From: Thalassovita sp.
GTDB taxonomy: Bacteria > Pseudomonadota > Alphaproteobacteria > Rhodobacterales > Rhodobacteraceae
DNA: 64,000 nucleotides
Reading direction: 5' to 3'
NCBI GenBank assembly: GCA_017792425.1
Contig: CP051233.1
Location: 1,088,402 to 1,152,401, forward strand
Position 1 is the stretch's first letter. Every line of letters begins with the position of its first letter. Positions 6,735-14,739 of this stretch are shown in pieces. Under the pieces are notes generated by a model. The model was given only the letters and a program-made list of their open reading frames with translations, was not told the origin of the DNA and searched no databases. A program made the translations under genes and the position numbers.

Positions 6735-8696
6735 ATGAAGAAGCTTCTTGCAACTACCGCACTAGCCACACTGGCAATGTCCGGTCACGCCTCAGCGCAA
6801 TCCCTTCTGGAATCGCTGCTGACGAACGCCGACGAACTGTCGGCGTCTATCACCAACCTGGCCCAAAACTCGGGCACATTGAATGCGTCGATCAATGTCG
6901 ACACTTCCCGCAATATCGCAGGCATCGACGCTATCGTCGACACCCTGATGGATAGCACCGATCAAGCAGCTGGTTTCGGTTCGGTCTCTACGGTTGGAAC
7001 CAACGTTGCGCGTGATTTCGCGATGCCGGACCTGTCGTTCCTGGCACCGCTGGAAATGACGATGGGCGATCTGGCCACCACCGGTATCGGCGCCATGCAG
7101 TCGGGCAGCATGGATGTGTCGTTTGACGCCAGCGGGCTGGAAAGCCGCCTTGCTGACCGCACCGAAGCCAGCACCACCATGGCAGAGTCGATCGACGAAA
7201 CCTATGGTTCGATCGACGCCGGGCTGAGCTTCCAGAACCTTGCTTATAACACGGCGGATATCGAGGCGGATATCAACCTTGCGCTGGATGATGTCAACGC
7301 AACCCTGGGCAACCTGGCCACCACCGCGATCGGTGCAATGGGGTCGGGTGATCTGGCTGCAAGCATCACCGGTCAGATCCTTGATGGTGAAAACGACACG
7401 ATCAACGGTGACGATATCGACGTGGCCGGCGCTGCCAGCGACAACCTGATCGAAGCTCTGCTTGCCAGTGTTGGCGACGTGTCCGCATCCATCAGCAACA
7501 TTGCCGAAAACTCTGGTTACCTTGACGCAAGCATTGACATTGACACGTCTCGCAACCTCGGTGCTATCGAGGACGTAATTGCAACGCTGATGGATTCCGA
7601 CGGCGACAACACCATCGAGTCCGGCGAAGGCTTTGGTTCGCTGGCGCAGGTTGGTGACAACATCGCACGTGATTTCGCAATGCCGGACATGTCCTTCCTT
7701 GATCCGCTGCAGCTGACGCTGGGCGATCTGGCAACGACTGGTATCGGCGCGATGCAATCGGGCAGCATGGATGTGTCCTTCGATGCCAGCGGTCTGGCGA
7801 CCTTGGCGTCTGACGTTTCCTCTGGCAGCACCACGATGGCAGAAAGCATCACCGAAACCTACGGTGCAATTGACGCTGGCCTGAGCTTCCAGAACGTGGC
7901 GTTCAACACGGCTGATATCGATGCAACGATCAATCTGTTGCTGAACGACGTGAACACCACCGCCGGCAACCTGGCCACCACCGCCATCGGTGCGATGGGT
8001 TCGGGTGATCTGACGGCAAGCATCACGGGCCGTCTGGCTGATACGTCCGAGTCACTTAACGTTGGCGGTGACCAAGGTTCTCAGCTGAACGCATTGCTGG
8101 GCGACGCAGAGGATTTGTCTGCGGCGATCACCAACCTGGCAGAAAACCAGGGCCAACTGGATGCGGATGTCGATATCACGACCACTCAATCTTTGGCTGA
8201 CATCCTCCTCGTGCTTGAAACTCTGGGCCAACCGGATGGTTTCGGGTCGTATTCGGAAGTTGCGGCGGACGTCTTCGCGCGTGACAACGAATTCCCGAAC
8301 ATGGCGTTCCTGGCACCGCTGGAAGCAACCATCGGCGATATCGCGACCACCGGCATCGGTGCGATGCAGTCGGGCAACCTGACTGTTTCCTTCGACGCCA
8401 GCGGTCTGATGCAGATGACCAGCGACATTTCCTCGGGTGAATCCACCTCGGCTTCGACCATCGCTCAGAACTATGGCGGTATCGAAAGCGGTCTGGCGAT
8501 CCAGAACGTCGCTTTCAACGACCTTACGACTGGCAATCCCTGGGGTGATATCGATGCAAGCATCAACCTGGCTCTGAACGATGTGAATGCGACCGTGGGT
8601 AACCTGGCCACCACCGCGATCGGTGCGATGGGTTCGGGCGATCTGACCGCGAACCTGGTTGGCCGTCTGGTTGGCGATACCTCGATCGCCAACTAA
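6735..8696 (+). CDS. Exported three-repeat surface protein with GAM-box motifs, possible HfaD-like partner
   Basis: 653 residues. A clear signal peptide (MKKLLATTALATLAMSGHAS, cleavage near AQ, residue ~22) is followed by three repeats at about 23-240, 241-460 and 461-653. Each repeat has the same order: a LxxSITNLAxNxGxLxAS start, a TSRN segment, FxxLAPLE, a first GAM box (LATTGIGAMQSG, near 115, 335 and 538), SFDASGL, NVAFNTADI, NLALNDVNAT and a second GAM box (NLATTAIGAMGSG, near 195, 415 and 625). The mature protein has no cysteine and is acidic. In Caulobacter the CsgG homologue HfaB works with HfaA and HfaD; this protein sits where hfaD would be, but I cannot confirm homology to HfaD. 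AGAGG precedes the ATG. Confidence 0.75.
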   Translation: MKKLLATTALATLAMSGHASAQSLLESLLTNADELSASITNLAQNSGTLNASINVDTSRNIAGIDAIVDTLMDSTDQAAGFGSVSTVGTNVARDFAMPDLSFLAPLEMTMGDLATTGIGAMQSGSMDVSFDASGLESRLADRTEASTTMAESIDETYGSIDAGLSFQNLAYNTADIEADINLALDDVNATLGNLATTAIGAMGSGDLAASITGQILDGENDTINGDDIDVAGAASDNLIEALLASVGDVSASISNIAENSGYLDASIDIDTSRNLGAIEDVIATLMDSDGDNTIESGEGFGSLAQVGDNIARDFAMPDMSFLDPLQLTLGDLATTGIGAMQSGSMDVSFDASGLATLASDVSSGSTTMAESITETYGAIDAGLSFQNVAFNTADIDATINLLLNDVNTTAGNLATTAIGAMGSGDLTASITGRLADTSESLNVGGDQGSQLNALLGDAEDLSAAITNLAENQGQLDADVDITTTQSLADILLVLETLGQPDGFGSYSEVAADVFARDNEFPNMAFLAPLEATIGDIATTGIGAMQSGNLTVSFDASGLMQMTSDISSGESTSASTIAQNYGGIESGLAIQNVAFNDLTTGNPWGDIDASINLALNDVNATVGNLATTAIGAMGSGDLTANLVGRLVGDTSIAN

Positions 8697-8733
8697 GGCT
8701 GATCTGATGCACCGGCATCTTTGACATGAAAAG

Positions 8734-8763
8734 GCCAAGCCGGGGCGTGTTTCCCGGCTTGGC
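8734..8763 (+). terminator. 11-base-pair hairpin after the repeat-protein gene
   Basis: GCCAAGCCGGG (8734-8744) pairs perfectly with CCCGGCTTGGC (8753-8763). A T-run is missing on the plus strand, while on the minus strand TTTT follows. It lies between the two paralogous repeat-protein genes and could attenuate transcription into the second or protect the upstream mRNA. Confidence 0.5.
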
Positions 8764-8825
8764 GCATCCATAGCCTCGTACTGGCTGGTTGGACTGTTGT
8801 TAATCGCAACTGGAAGGTTCAGATC

Positions 8826-9491
8826 ATGAAACGTCTGGCCATTATCGCATTTCTTCTATCCGGTCCCATGACAGGGACCGCATCCGCGCAGTCCTTGCTG
8901 GATGCCTTTCTGGCGCAGGCAGATACGTTATCCGCTTCCATCACGAACCTGGCCCAGAACCAGGGGGATCTTGACGGATCAATCCATGTGGACAGCAGCC
9001 GGGATTGGGCAAAGATCCATCTTGTTCTGAGTATTCTGGCGCTGGACGGTGGGTTTGGGTCCGAAGCGCAGGTGAACGAGGATACCCTCGCGCGCGACTT
9101 CCCCATGCCTGACAGGTTGTTCGAACCTGGCCCCGACATGGCGCAGGTCACACTAAAGGATCTGCTGACCACTGGGCTGGGGGCCATGCAATCAGGGACT
9201 ATAGATGTTTTCTTTGACAGCCGGGGGTTGGCAACGATCAGCGAAAGCCACGGTACCAATGCTGGCACAACGACCGACAGCGTGACTCTCAGATACGGAG
9301 CGATTGATCCGGGCGTCATGGCTCAGAACATCGCCTATAACACGGCAAACCTGACATCTAGGGTAGAGGTTGTCTTGAATGATGTGGTGGCCACCACGGG
9401 TTCTGTGGCGACAACCGCAATTGGCGCAATGGGGACTGGGGATGTTGCGGCGACCCTTCTTGGCCGGTTGGTAGGAGAGCGTTTCGAGTAA
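8826..9491 (+). CDS. Single-repeat paralogue of the GAM-box surface protein
   Basis: 221 residues with a signal peptide ending near SAQ (about residue 22). The mature part is one repeat of the same kind as in the 653-residue neighbour: LSASITNLAQNQGDLDGSI, DSSRDW, a first GAM box LLTTGLGAMQSG, NIAYNTANL, VVLNDVVATTG and a second box VATTAIGAMGTG, ending GRLVGERFE (compare GRLVGDTSIAN in the neighbour). It probably arose by duplication of the neighbour's last repeat or is the ancestral unit. A capping, nucleating or initiating role beside the longer protein is possible but is inference. Confidence 0.75.
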   Translation: MKRLAIIAFLLSGPMTGTASAQSLLDAFLAQADTLSASITNLAQNQGDLDGSIHVDSSRDWAKIHLVLSILALDGGFGSEAQVNEDTLARDFPMPDRLFEPGPDMAQVTLKDLLTTGLGAMQSGTIDVFFDSRGLATISESHGTNAGTTTDSVTLRYGAIDPGVMAQNIAYNTANLTSRVEVVLNDVVATTGSVATTAIGAMGTGDVAATLLGRLVGERFE

Positions 9492-9553
9492 GCCCGCGTG
9501 GTTTCAGCACACGTCCAATCTGATGGACGGCCCCGTCTCGGCTGGTGAAAGAA

Positions 9554-9574
9554 GGGCTGCCCATAGGGCAGCCC
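9554..9574 (-). terminator. Intrinsic-type terminator of the 9582-10190 gene
   Basis: GGGCTGCCC-N3-GGGCAGCCC is a perfect 9-base-pair stem. Read on the minus strand it lies just after the stop codon at 9582 and is followed by TTCTTTC. Confidence 0.7.
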
Positions 9575-9581
9575 CGCTTGT

Positions 9582-10190
9582 CTACTTGTTCCGATCCAGC
9601 AAAGCAAAAAGCGTCAGGATGTCGGGTACGCCCGTCTTTTGTATTCTTCCCGTTTTCTCTTGAAATTTCAAAATGGCCTGTGATGTCTTTGGCCCGAACT
9701 CACCGTCCACATCTTCTTTCGGCAGGTATCCTTGCGCGGCCAACAACCCTTGGACAACCTCTATGGTCTCGGGTCGAATCGCAACTTGGTGGGACTCGGA
9801 TTTCACAACCTGAAAGACGCCCTTGTTGTGGACATGGTAAGGTTCAAAATGCCTGCCAAGCGCGGCAACGACGTCCTGAATTTGATAGCTGGGCTGGGAT
9901 TTGCACAGAATTGAAACCAGTGCGGCAAACTGGGACGTGTCCCCGATAGGAAGCCAATCAACAATCGCATCGGTTGTCTTGTTCGTGTGCGTGACATATC
10001 CAGATATCCAGCTGGCAAGCTCCATCTGCTTGATATTGTTCTGCGAATAGTCTTGATTGATATAGGCGCACTGCTGATAGCCGATGCCGCGAATGACAAA
10101 TTCGCCATCTTTGCCCCCGGCGTGGCCAAATTGGGGCGGCACCAGGCAAGCAAATGCCATAGCGCCGCACAGATTTTTCAAAGTCGTCAT
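9582..10190 (-). CDS. Exported protein with C-terminal peptidoglycan-binding domain
   Basis: 202 residues with a signal peptide (cleavage near GHAGG, residue ~24). Residues ~30-110 form a domain with two cysteines (in YQQCAYI and SILCKSQ) that I do not recognise. Residues ~140-200 match the PG_binding_1 three-helix fold: VVQGLLAAQGYL, VDGEFGPKTSQAILKFQ. It probably sits in the periplasm attached to the cell wall. AAAGGT lies at a suitable distance before the ATG. It converges on the holdfast-like locus and is not obviously part of it. Confidence 0.7.
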   Translation of the reverse strand: MTTLKNLCGAMAFACLVPPQFGHAGGKDGEFVIRGIGYQQCAYINQDYSQNNIKQMELASWISGYVTHTNKTTDAIVDWLPIGDTSQFAALVSILCKSQPSYQIQDVVAALGRHFEPYHVHNKGVFQVVKSESHQVAIRPETIEVVQGLLAAQGYLPKEDVDGEFGPKTSQAILKFQEKTGRIQKTGVPDILTLFALLDRNK

Positions 10191-10494
10191 CGTCTTACCT
10201 TTCTGGCCGAACGGTACCGGCAGCGTCTAGTGCCCGCACCTGAAAACAAAGTCAGCCGGATGCTAGCGGTTTCCGGCGGGGTCAGCGAGTTGTCCAAAGT
10301 TTAGCAGCGGTATCATAAGAGAGCGGACCGGCTGCACGGACTTGACCGCCTTGCGCAGCGTGGCTGCCATCTGGCCGTTTTTGAAACTTTGGATACCTAT
10401 GACCATCGAATGCCCGCGATTGACGACTTTTGGCTGCGCGACGCGTGGCGTTCACATCGCTACGATCAGATGGAAAGGACAAGGGAGGCGGCCC
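10191..10494. other. Intergenic region between divergent genes
   Basis: About 300 bases between the minus-strand peptidoglycan-binding protein gene and the small membrane-protein gene. An open frame starting at 10389 overlaps the small gene in another frame but has no recognisable domain. Promoters for both neighbours are expected here; none was clear enough to place. Confidence 0.4.
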
Positions 10495-10656
10495 ATGCGA
10501 AGCAACGAAAATCATCTGGATTTGGCTGGGTCATACAACGCCGGAACTTTGCTCCACGAGAAGCGCCACAGCGCGTTGCCATCCGGGTGGTGGATTATTC
10601 CGCTGGCAATTCCCGGCGCGGCGATCTGGGTCGCCTTGGCCATGCTGCTGATCTGA
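10495..10656 (+). CDS. Small single-pass membrane protein, 53 residues
   Basis: The ATG at 10495 is preceded by GGGAGG at a good distance. The peptide has a polar N-terminal half (MRSNENHLDLAGSYNAG) and ends in a hydrophobic segment, WWIIPLAIPGAAIWVALAML, which reads as one transmembrane helix with almost nothing after it, that is, a tail-anchored layout. Strong hairpins follow the stop. An open frame continues upstream to 10342, but the ribosome site favours this start. Function unknown. Confidence 0.5.
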   Translation: MRSNENHLDLAGSYNAGTLLHEKRHSALPSGWWIIPLAIPGAAIWVALAMLLI

Positions 10657-10663
10657 ACCCCCC

Positions 10664-10717
10664 AGCCCATTTTTTTGGGCTTTAGCGGCGCCTTACCTTT
10701 TTCGGTTTGGCGCCGCT
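10664..10717. terminator. Two consecutive hairpins between convergent genes
   Basis: AGCCCA...TGGGCT (10664-10681) encloses a T-run in its loop. AGCGGCGCC (10684-10692) pairs with GGCGCCGCT (10709-10717). They lie between the small membrane-protein gene and the convergent hybrid histidine kinase gene and may end transcription from both sides. Confidence 0.5.
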
Positions 10718-10748
10718 ATTCTGTTCGGACACATTGTACAAGGATGTG

Positions 10749-13316
10749 TCAGGCACAGGCGTTGAGATCGTCCAGACGCTTGCGGGTAATTTCAACCAGC
10801 GGACCCAGACCAGGATCGCGGCCCCGGTGCGCCATGTTTTCAGCTTCGGACAAGGCCTCTGAAAGCTCGTGCAAGCCGACCACGGCCGCCGAGCCTACCG
10901 CCTTGTGGATGATTTCGATCTTGCGGGGGATCGGCAAGGATTTGTCCTGCATTGCCGCCAGCGCCGAGCGGGCGTCGTTCACCGTGGCGATGATCAATTG
11001 ACGGGCGTCCTCTTCGTTCAGCAGCTTCGCCAATTCATGCAGCGCGTGTTGAAACGGGGTCTGCTCTTCCGTTGTGTCCGGGGTCTGGGACTTCGGGGCC
11101 TTCGCCCTGCACAGCGCCGCGGCCAGTTGTGCGTGGCTTACGGGTTTCACCAGCACCTCGTCCATATCATAGGACGCCGGATCGTTCGAAACGGCCTCGA
11201 TCAGTGCGGTGACGCCGACAATGCGTGCATCCGCGGACAGGCCGTTGCCGTTGCGGATTTTCGCCGCTGCCGTGGGTCCATCCATTTCCGGCATAGAGAA
11301 ATCCATCAGGATCACGTCATAGGCAGTGCGCTGCGCCCGTCGCAGAGCCTGAACTCCCCCGCTTGCGATACTGGCTTTGTGGCCCATCTTTTCAACCATT
11401 GCCTTCATCAAGGTCAGGTTGGTGTCATTGTCATCCACCACAAGCACCTTCAGCAGGCGCGCGGTGTCGTCAGGGTCTGCCTTTCCAAACTGTGCCCCGG
11501 TTGACAGCTCGGGGCTTTTCGACAGTTTTTTCAGCGGTACGGTGAACTGGAATGTGCTTCCAATTCCCACCTTGCTTTGCAGGGAAATCTGTCCACCTTG
11601 CTGCCGTACCGCCAAGTCCGCGATGCTCAGGCCCAATCCGCTGCCGGACTGATGGCCAGAGTGCGCAAGGGTTTCGAATTTCTGGAAAATCCGTTCGTGG
11701 TGTTGCGGGTCAATTCCGATTCCGTTGTCCTGAACCGTCACTGTCATGCGCGCCTGGTCCTGGGTGATGTCGTCCAGCGTCAGGAATACCTTGACGCGGC
11801 CATTCCTGGTGAACTTCACCGCGTTTCCGACCAGGTTGTACAACGCGCGGGAAAAGGCGACGCGCAACCCTATCAGGTGCAGGCTCTGGAAGGATTTTGC
11901 TGTTTCCAGGCTGATTTCTGTCCCGTTGCGCCGGGCCAGCGGCTGCAATTCATCCACGATATCGGCGGCGATGGACGGGGGCGAAAATTCTTCGGGGCGG
12001 GGCTGGCTTTCCCCCATCCGCGTCAGTTCCAGAACATCGTTGATCTGGTCCAGGGCGCGTTCGCTGCAGTGTTTCGCGGTGGCCAGATAGCCGCGTGTTT
12101 CGGGTTCCAGCTTGTCCGCGTCTATCAGTCCAAGCGCCGCCATCAGCCCATGAAGCGGGGTGCGCATTTCATGGCTCATGGTGGACAGAAACATGCCCTT
12201 GGCCTGCGAGGCGTCCTCGGCTTGTTTCAGGGCCTCTTTCAGACGCTGTTCATCCGAAACCTGCTTGGATATGTCGCGCAGGAAGCCCAGCACGATGTCT
12301 CGGCCTTCCATGTCGGTGTCCGCAACCAGGGCGATTTCGACCGGGAATTCGGTATTGTCCGCACGTTTGGCCACGGTTTTTGTCGGCCCTGCGCCGATCA
12401 GGCCGGTTTTGCCCTCTTGCGCATACATCTGGACGGCTTTCCTGTGGTGCTCGGCCAAGCTGTCGGGGATGATCAGATCCTCTACCCGCGCACCGTTGAT
12501 CTGGGCGCGGCTATAGCCGAACATTGCTTCGGTCTGGTCGTTGCAGGACAGGATGCGCCCGGTCTTGTCAGTCACGATCACGGCGCTGAGCATTGAATCA
12601 AAAGCCGTTTCAAGCATCGTCGCCATCCGGGCCGCCTGCTGCGTCCGTTGTTCCAACACCCGCCACAGGTATACGACAATGAACGCCCCACCAGAAACCA
12701 CCAGCGCCAGCAGCATGGATTGAATGAAGAAGCCCCGGAACAGCATCTGTTCATCATTGCGGGCTTCGGTGAATTGCTGCGAAAACGACTGCAACGCCTG
12801 CACAGCAACCTGACGGGCCAGTGGGTACATATCTTCTATGTTGCGGCGCAGGGTTTCAACAGTCTGTACGTCCGACACGGTCAACATATCTACCAATGTC
12901 GCAAGTTGATCCCGTTGCGCGGTCAGCCTTTGCAGAGTCGATTGCAGATCGTTCGTTTGGGGCAGCCGCCGTAAGGTGCCTGCCGTGATATCCACTCGAC
13001 TGTAGAAAATATCGAATTCCCGCAGAACGTTGGTCAACGCGTTTTCACGTTCTTCCGGTGCGCGCAGGAAATACTCTACGGCCAGGTTCAGATCCTGCAG
13101 ATCCACCTCCAGTTGGGCGACGACCCAGCCTTCGTTATCCGTGTCCGCGCTGCGGATGGCTTCCAGCCGGTCCCGGAACTGCAATGCGCTGATGATCAGG
13201 GCGATGCTGGCGCAGGCCATCAACACCAGCAGAACCTTGGCGCTGCGGCGGCTATAGGATCTTTTTGTTCGGCCTTTCACCCCATCCGCGCGCGCCGAAG
13301 CCTCGGTTGCGGTCAT
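10749..13316 (-). CDS. Hybrid sensor histidine kinase (two TM, PAS, HK, receiver, HPt)
   Basis: 855 residues from the ATG at 13316, whose ATGA overlaps the stop of the upstream gene; a longer frame reaching 13415 would overlap it more. Order: TM1 (~30-50), a periplasmic helical sensor region (~50-200), TM2 (~205-225), a PAS-like domain (~250-350), a dimerisation domain with MSHEMRTPLHG (His382), an ATPase domain (DNGIGIDPQH, GSGLGLSI), a receiver with VDDNDTN and Asp672 in LMDFSMPEMDG, and a C-terminal HPt with IIHKAVGSAA (His804). Phosphate would thus pass His-Asp-His to a separate regulator; the LuxR-type protein at 15293 is a candidate. Coupling to the molybdopterin-fold protein suggests that protein supplies the periplasmic signal. 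Confidence 0.9.
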   Translation of the reverse strand: MTATEASARADGVKGRTKRSYSRRSAKVLLVLMACASIALIISALQFRDRLEAIRSADTDNEGWVVAQLEVDLQDLNLAVEYFLRAPEERENALTNVLREFDIFYSRVDITAGTLRRLPQTNDLQSTLQRLTAQRDQLATLVDMLTVSDVQTVETLRRNIEDMYPLARQVAVQALQSFSQQFTEARNDEQMLFRGFFIQSMLLALVVSGGAFIVVYLWRVLEQRTQQAARMATMLETAFDSMLSAVIVTDKTGRILSCNDQTEAMFGYSRAQINGARVEDLIIPDSLAEHHRKAVQMYAQEGKTGLIGAGPTKTVAKRADNTEFPVEIALVADTDMEGRDIVLGFLRDISKQVSDEQRLKEALKQAEDASQAKGMFLSTMSHEMRTPLHGLMAALGLIDADKLEPETRGYLATAKHCSERALDQINDVLELTRMGESQPRPEEFSPPSIAADIVDELQPLARRNGTEISLETAKSFQSLHLIGLRVAFSRALYNLVGNAVKFTRNGRVKVFLTLDDITQDQARMTVTVQDNGIGIDPQHHERIFQKFETLAHSGHQSGSGLGLSIADLAVRQQGGQISLQSKVGIGSTFQFTVPLKKLSKSPELSTGAQFGKADPDDTARLLKVLVVDDNDTNLTLMKAMVEKMGHKASIASGGVQALRRAQRTAYDVILMDFSMPEMDGPTAAAKIRNGNGLSADARIVGVTALIEAVSNDPASYDMDEVLVKPVSHAQLAAALCRAKAPKSQTPDTTEEQTPFQHALHELAKLLNEEDARQLIIATVNDARSALAAMQDKSLPIPRKIEIIHKAVGSAAVVGLHELSEALSEAENMAHRGRDPGLGPLVEITRKRLDDLNACA

Positions 13317-13801
13317 TCGGCTATCGCAGCGATCTTGTTCAGCTGCCAGACACACAGCGTATAGTTGGTCTCGGTCCGCAGGGCGGGTTCGGAATCGAAA
13401 GGAAACATAAGCCAAAGAGGGCCTTTTTGCCGGACTGGAAAGGGCTTTCCATTAATCCGGTTGGCAAGGATTGGCCATTTGTCTTTCAATTGGCTCGCCG
13501 GTACAGTGACGCTGTAATCGTTCACGGCGGAGATGCGCAATTTTGCGTTCTGGATGCCCGCATCTTGCAGCACCGTCAGCAGGCTGGGGCCGGAAAACGT
13601 ATCCTTGCCTTCGGTCCAGATCGTTTCGGTGACAAAGCTTTCTTGCTGCAGCGCCATCAGGTCGTCGTCCGTGTAGTGCCGGGTCTTGCCGGACAGTTCA
13701 TCCACGACGGTCAGCACGGGGGCTTGTGATAGACCCTGCTGTGGCAAGGCGGACATCAGGCCGCAGACAGCTGCCAATCCAAGAAAATCTCTGCGCTTCA
13801 T
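13313..13801 (-). CDS. Exported molybdopterin-oxidoreductase-fold protein, probably sensory
   Basis: 162 residues. The N-terminus MKRRDFLGLAAVCGLM resembles a Tat-type signal, with cleavage near LSQA. The mature part matches the small SUOX/YedY-like molybdopterin-binding fold: ETIWTEGKDTFSGPSLLTVLQDAG, ISAVNDYSVTVPASQL and GPLWLMFPF. In true enzymes a conserved cysteine binds molybdenum; here that region has no cysteine, and the only mature Cys lies near the C-terminus (TLCVWQL). I infer a periplasmic ligand- or cofactor-sensing role for the kinase whose start codon overlaps this stop codon. Confidence 0.7.
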   Translation of the reverse strand: MKRRDFLGLAAVCGLMSALPQQGLSQAPVLTVVDELSGKTRHYTDDDLMALQQESFVTETIWTEGKDTFSGPSLLTVLQDAGIQNAKLRISAVNDYSVTVPASQLKDKWPILANRINGKPFPVRQKGPLWLMFPFDSEPALRTETNYTLCVWQLNKIAAIAE

Positions 13802-13887
13802 CTGCCAATCCTCCTTTGGGGTGCCGGGCGGCGTTGTCCGGGTTCGTGCGCGAAAGAGTATAGGGGCAGCGGCAGGAGATGAAAAAG

Positions 13888-13899
13888 TATCTTACGATA
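13888..13899. promoter_or_regulatory. TATC-N4-GATA palindrome, site 1
   Basis: TATCTTACGATA lies about 90 bases upstream of the molybdopterin-fold gene and 190 bases upstream of the divergent receiver-like gene. It shares its core with the sites at 13946 and 14952. Confidence 0.4.
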
Positions 13900-13945
13900 G
13901 TCAATAAGTGAGATAACTCGGGCATTTAGCTCGTATTTATTCCAG

Positions 13946-13965
13946 AAACTATCTTTCGATAGTTT
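13946..13965. promoter_or_regulatory. TATC-N4-GATA palindrome, site 2 (8-base half-sites)
   Basis: AAACTATC-TTTC-GATAGTTT is a perfect dyad in the divergent intergenic region between 13802 and 14080, an AT-rich patch in GC-rich DNA. This suits a dimeric regulator acting on either or both flanking genes. Confidence 0.5.
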
Positions 13966-14080
13966 CACAGCCGATCGAAGCATTCCTGCCTCCGAAGCGC
14001 GCAAATCCCAGCGTTAGAGCGTCCGCGCTGCCGTCCTGCACGCGCTATCCTTTCCGGTGACAGCAATGGGCGGATAGAAA

Positions 14081-14665
14081 ATGGTAGCTGCAATCAAGAA
14101 GCATGTTGGTCAGCTGGGCTTTCTGAGGAAACTGGTATCCTTGCCCGGGGAAGGAAAGGTTTTTTCCTTTCCGCCAGTGACAAACGCTGATCAGGCGCCG
14201 CTGGGGGGCTTGGCGGGGCAGGGCGCGGAAAGGCCCTTCCTTGGCGCGCCAGCCTTGGTCGTTGCAAAGGATGCCAGTGATCTGACCATGATCAGCTGGC
14301 TGCGCTCTGCCGGGTTAAAGGTATCGCTGAGCGGTGATTTCAACCGCGCCATTCAATTGGTGCTGACACCGGGCGACAGGTTTCGCCTGCTGATCGTTGA
14401 GATTGACGATTTCGGGGGTATCACGATGGTGATCGACGCTTTGCGGTTTCTGCGTGACAGCCGACCCGATCTTCCGGTCCTGCTGGTCAGTCACAAGGTG
14501 GCCGCGCATGATTTTTCAGTCGGGCGCCTGCCGATCTGCGATGTGACCCTCAAGGCGCCCGCGTCCCCGACGGCGATGAAAGAGGCATTGTCGGAAGCGG
14601 TCAGCAACAACCTGGCTTGGCAACAGCGCAGCGCACAACTGCACCCGACCGGCTTGCAGTCCTGA
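14081..14665 (+). CDS. Receiver-like protein lacking the phospho-acceptor aspartate
   Basis: 194 residues. Residues ~60-180 follow the receiver-domain pattern: ALVVAKDASDLTMISWLRSAG (beta1-alpha1), RLLIVEIDDFGG where the Asp is expected, PVLLVSHK (beta4) and VTLKAP (the K-P of beta5). The position aligned with the phosphorylated Asp is Glu107, and the usual acidic pair after beta1 is replaced by AKD. The domain is therefore probably not phosphorylated and may act as a fixed-state or protein-binding module. The ~55-residue N-terminal segment is unrecognised. No output domain. It is divergent from the sensor-kinase operon, which suggests a shared pathway. Confidence 0.6.
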   Translation: MVAAIKKHVGQLGFLRKLVSLPGEGKVFSFPPVTNADQAPLGGLAGQGAERPFLGAPALVVAKDASDLTMISWLRSAGLKVSLSGDFNRAIQLVLTPGDRFRLLIVEIDDFGGITMVIDALRFLRDSRPDLPVLLVSHKVAAHDFSVGRLPICDVTLKAPASPTAMKEALSEAVSNNLAWQQRSAQLHPTGLQS

Positions 14666-14683
14666 TCTTTTTCGTTTTTTCGG

Positions 14684-14712
14684 CGCGCCGGTCTTTTGGA
14701 TCGGCGCGTTTC
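14684..14712 (+). terminator. Intrinsic terminator after the receiver-like gene
   Basis: CGCGCCG (14684-14690) pairs with CGGCGCG (14702-14708), followed by TTTCT. It lies 19 bases after the stop codon. Confidence 0.6.
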
Positions 14713-14739
14713 TGCATCTTTGCAGGCTGCGAAAAAATA

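Noticed and set aside
10389..10685. A 98-residue plus-strand frame overlapping the small membrane-protein gene
   Set aside because: It has no hydrophobic or domain pattern and no ribosome site, while the overlapping 53-residue frame has both a strong site and a membrane helix.
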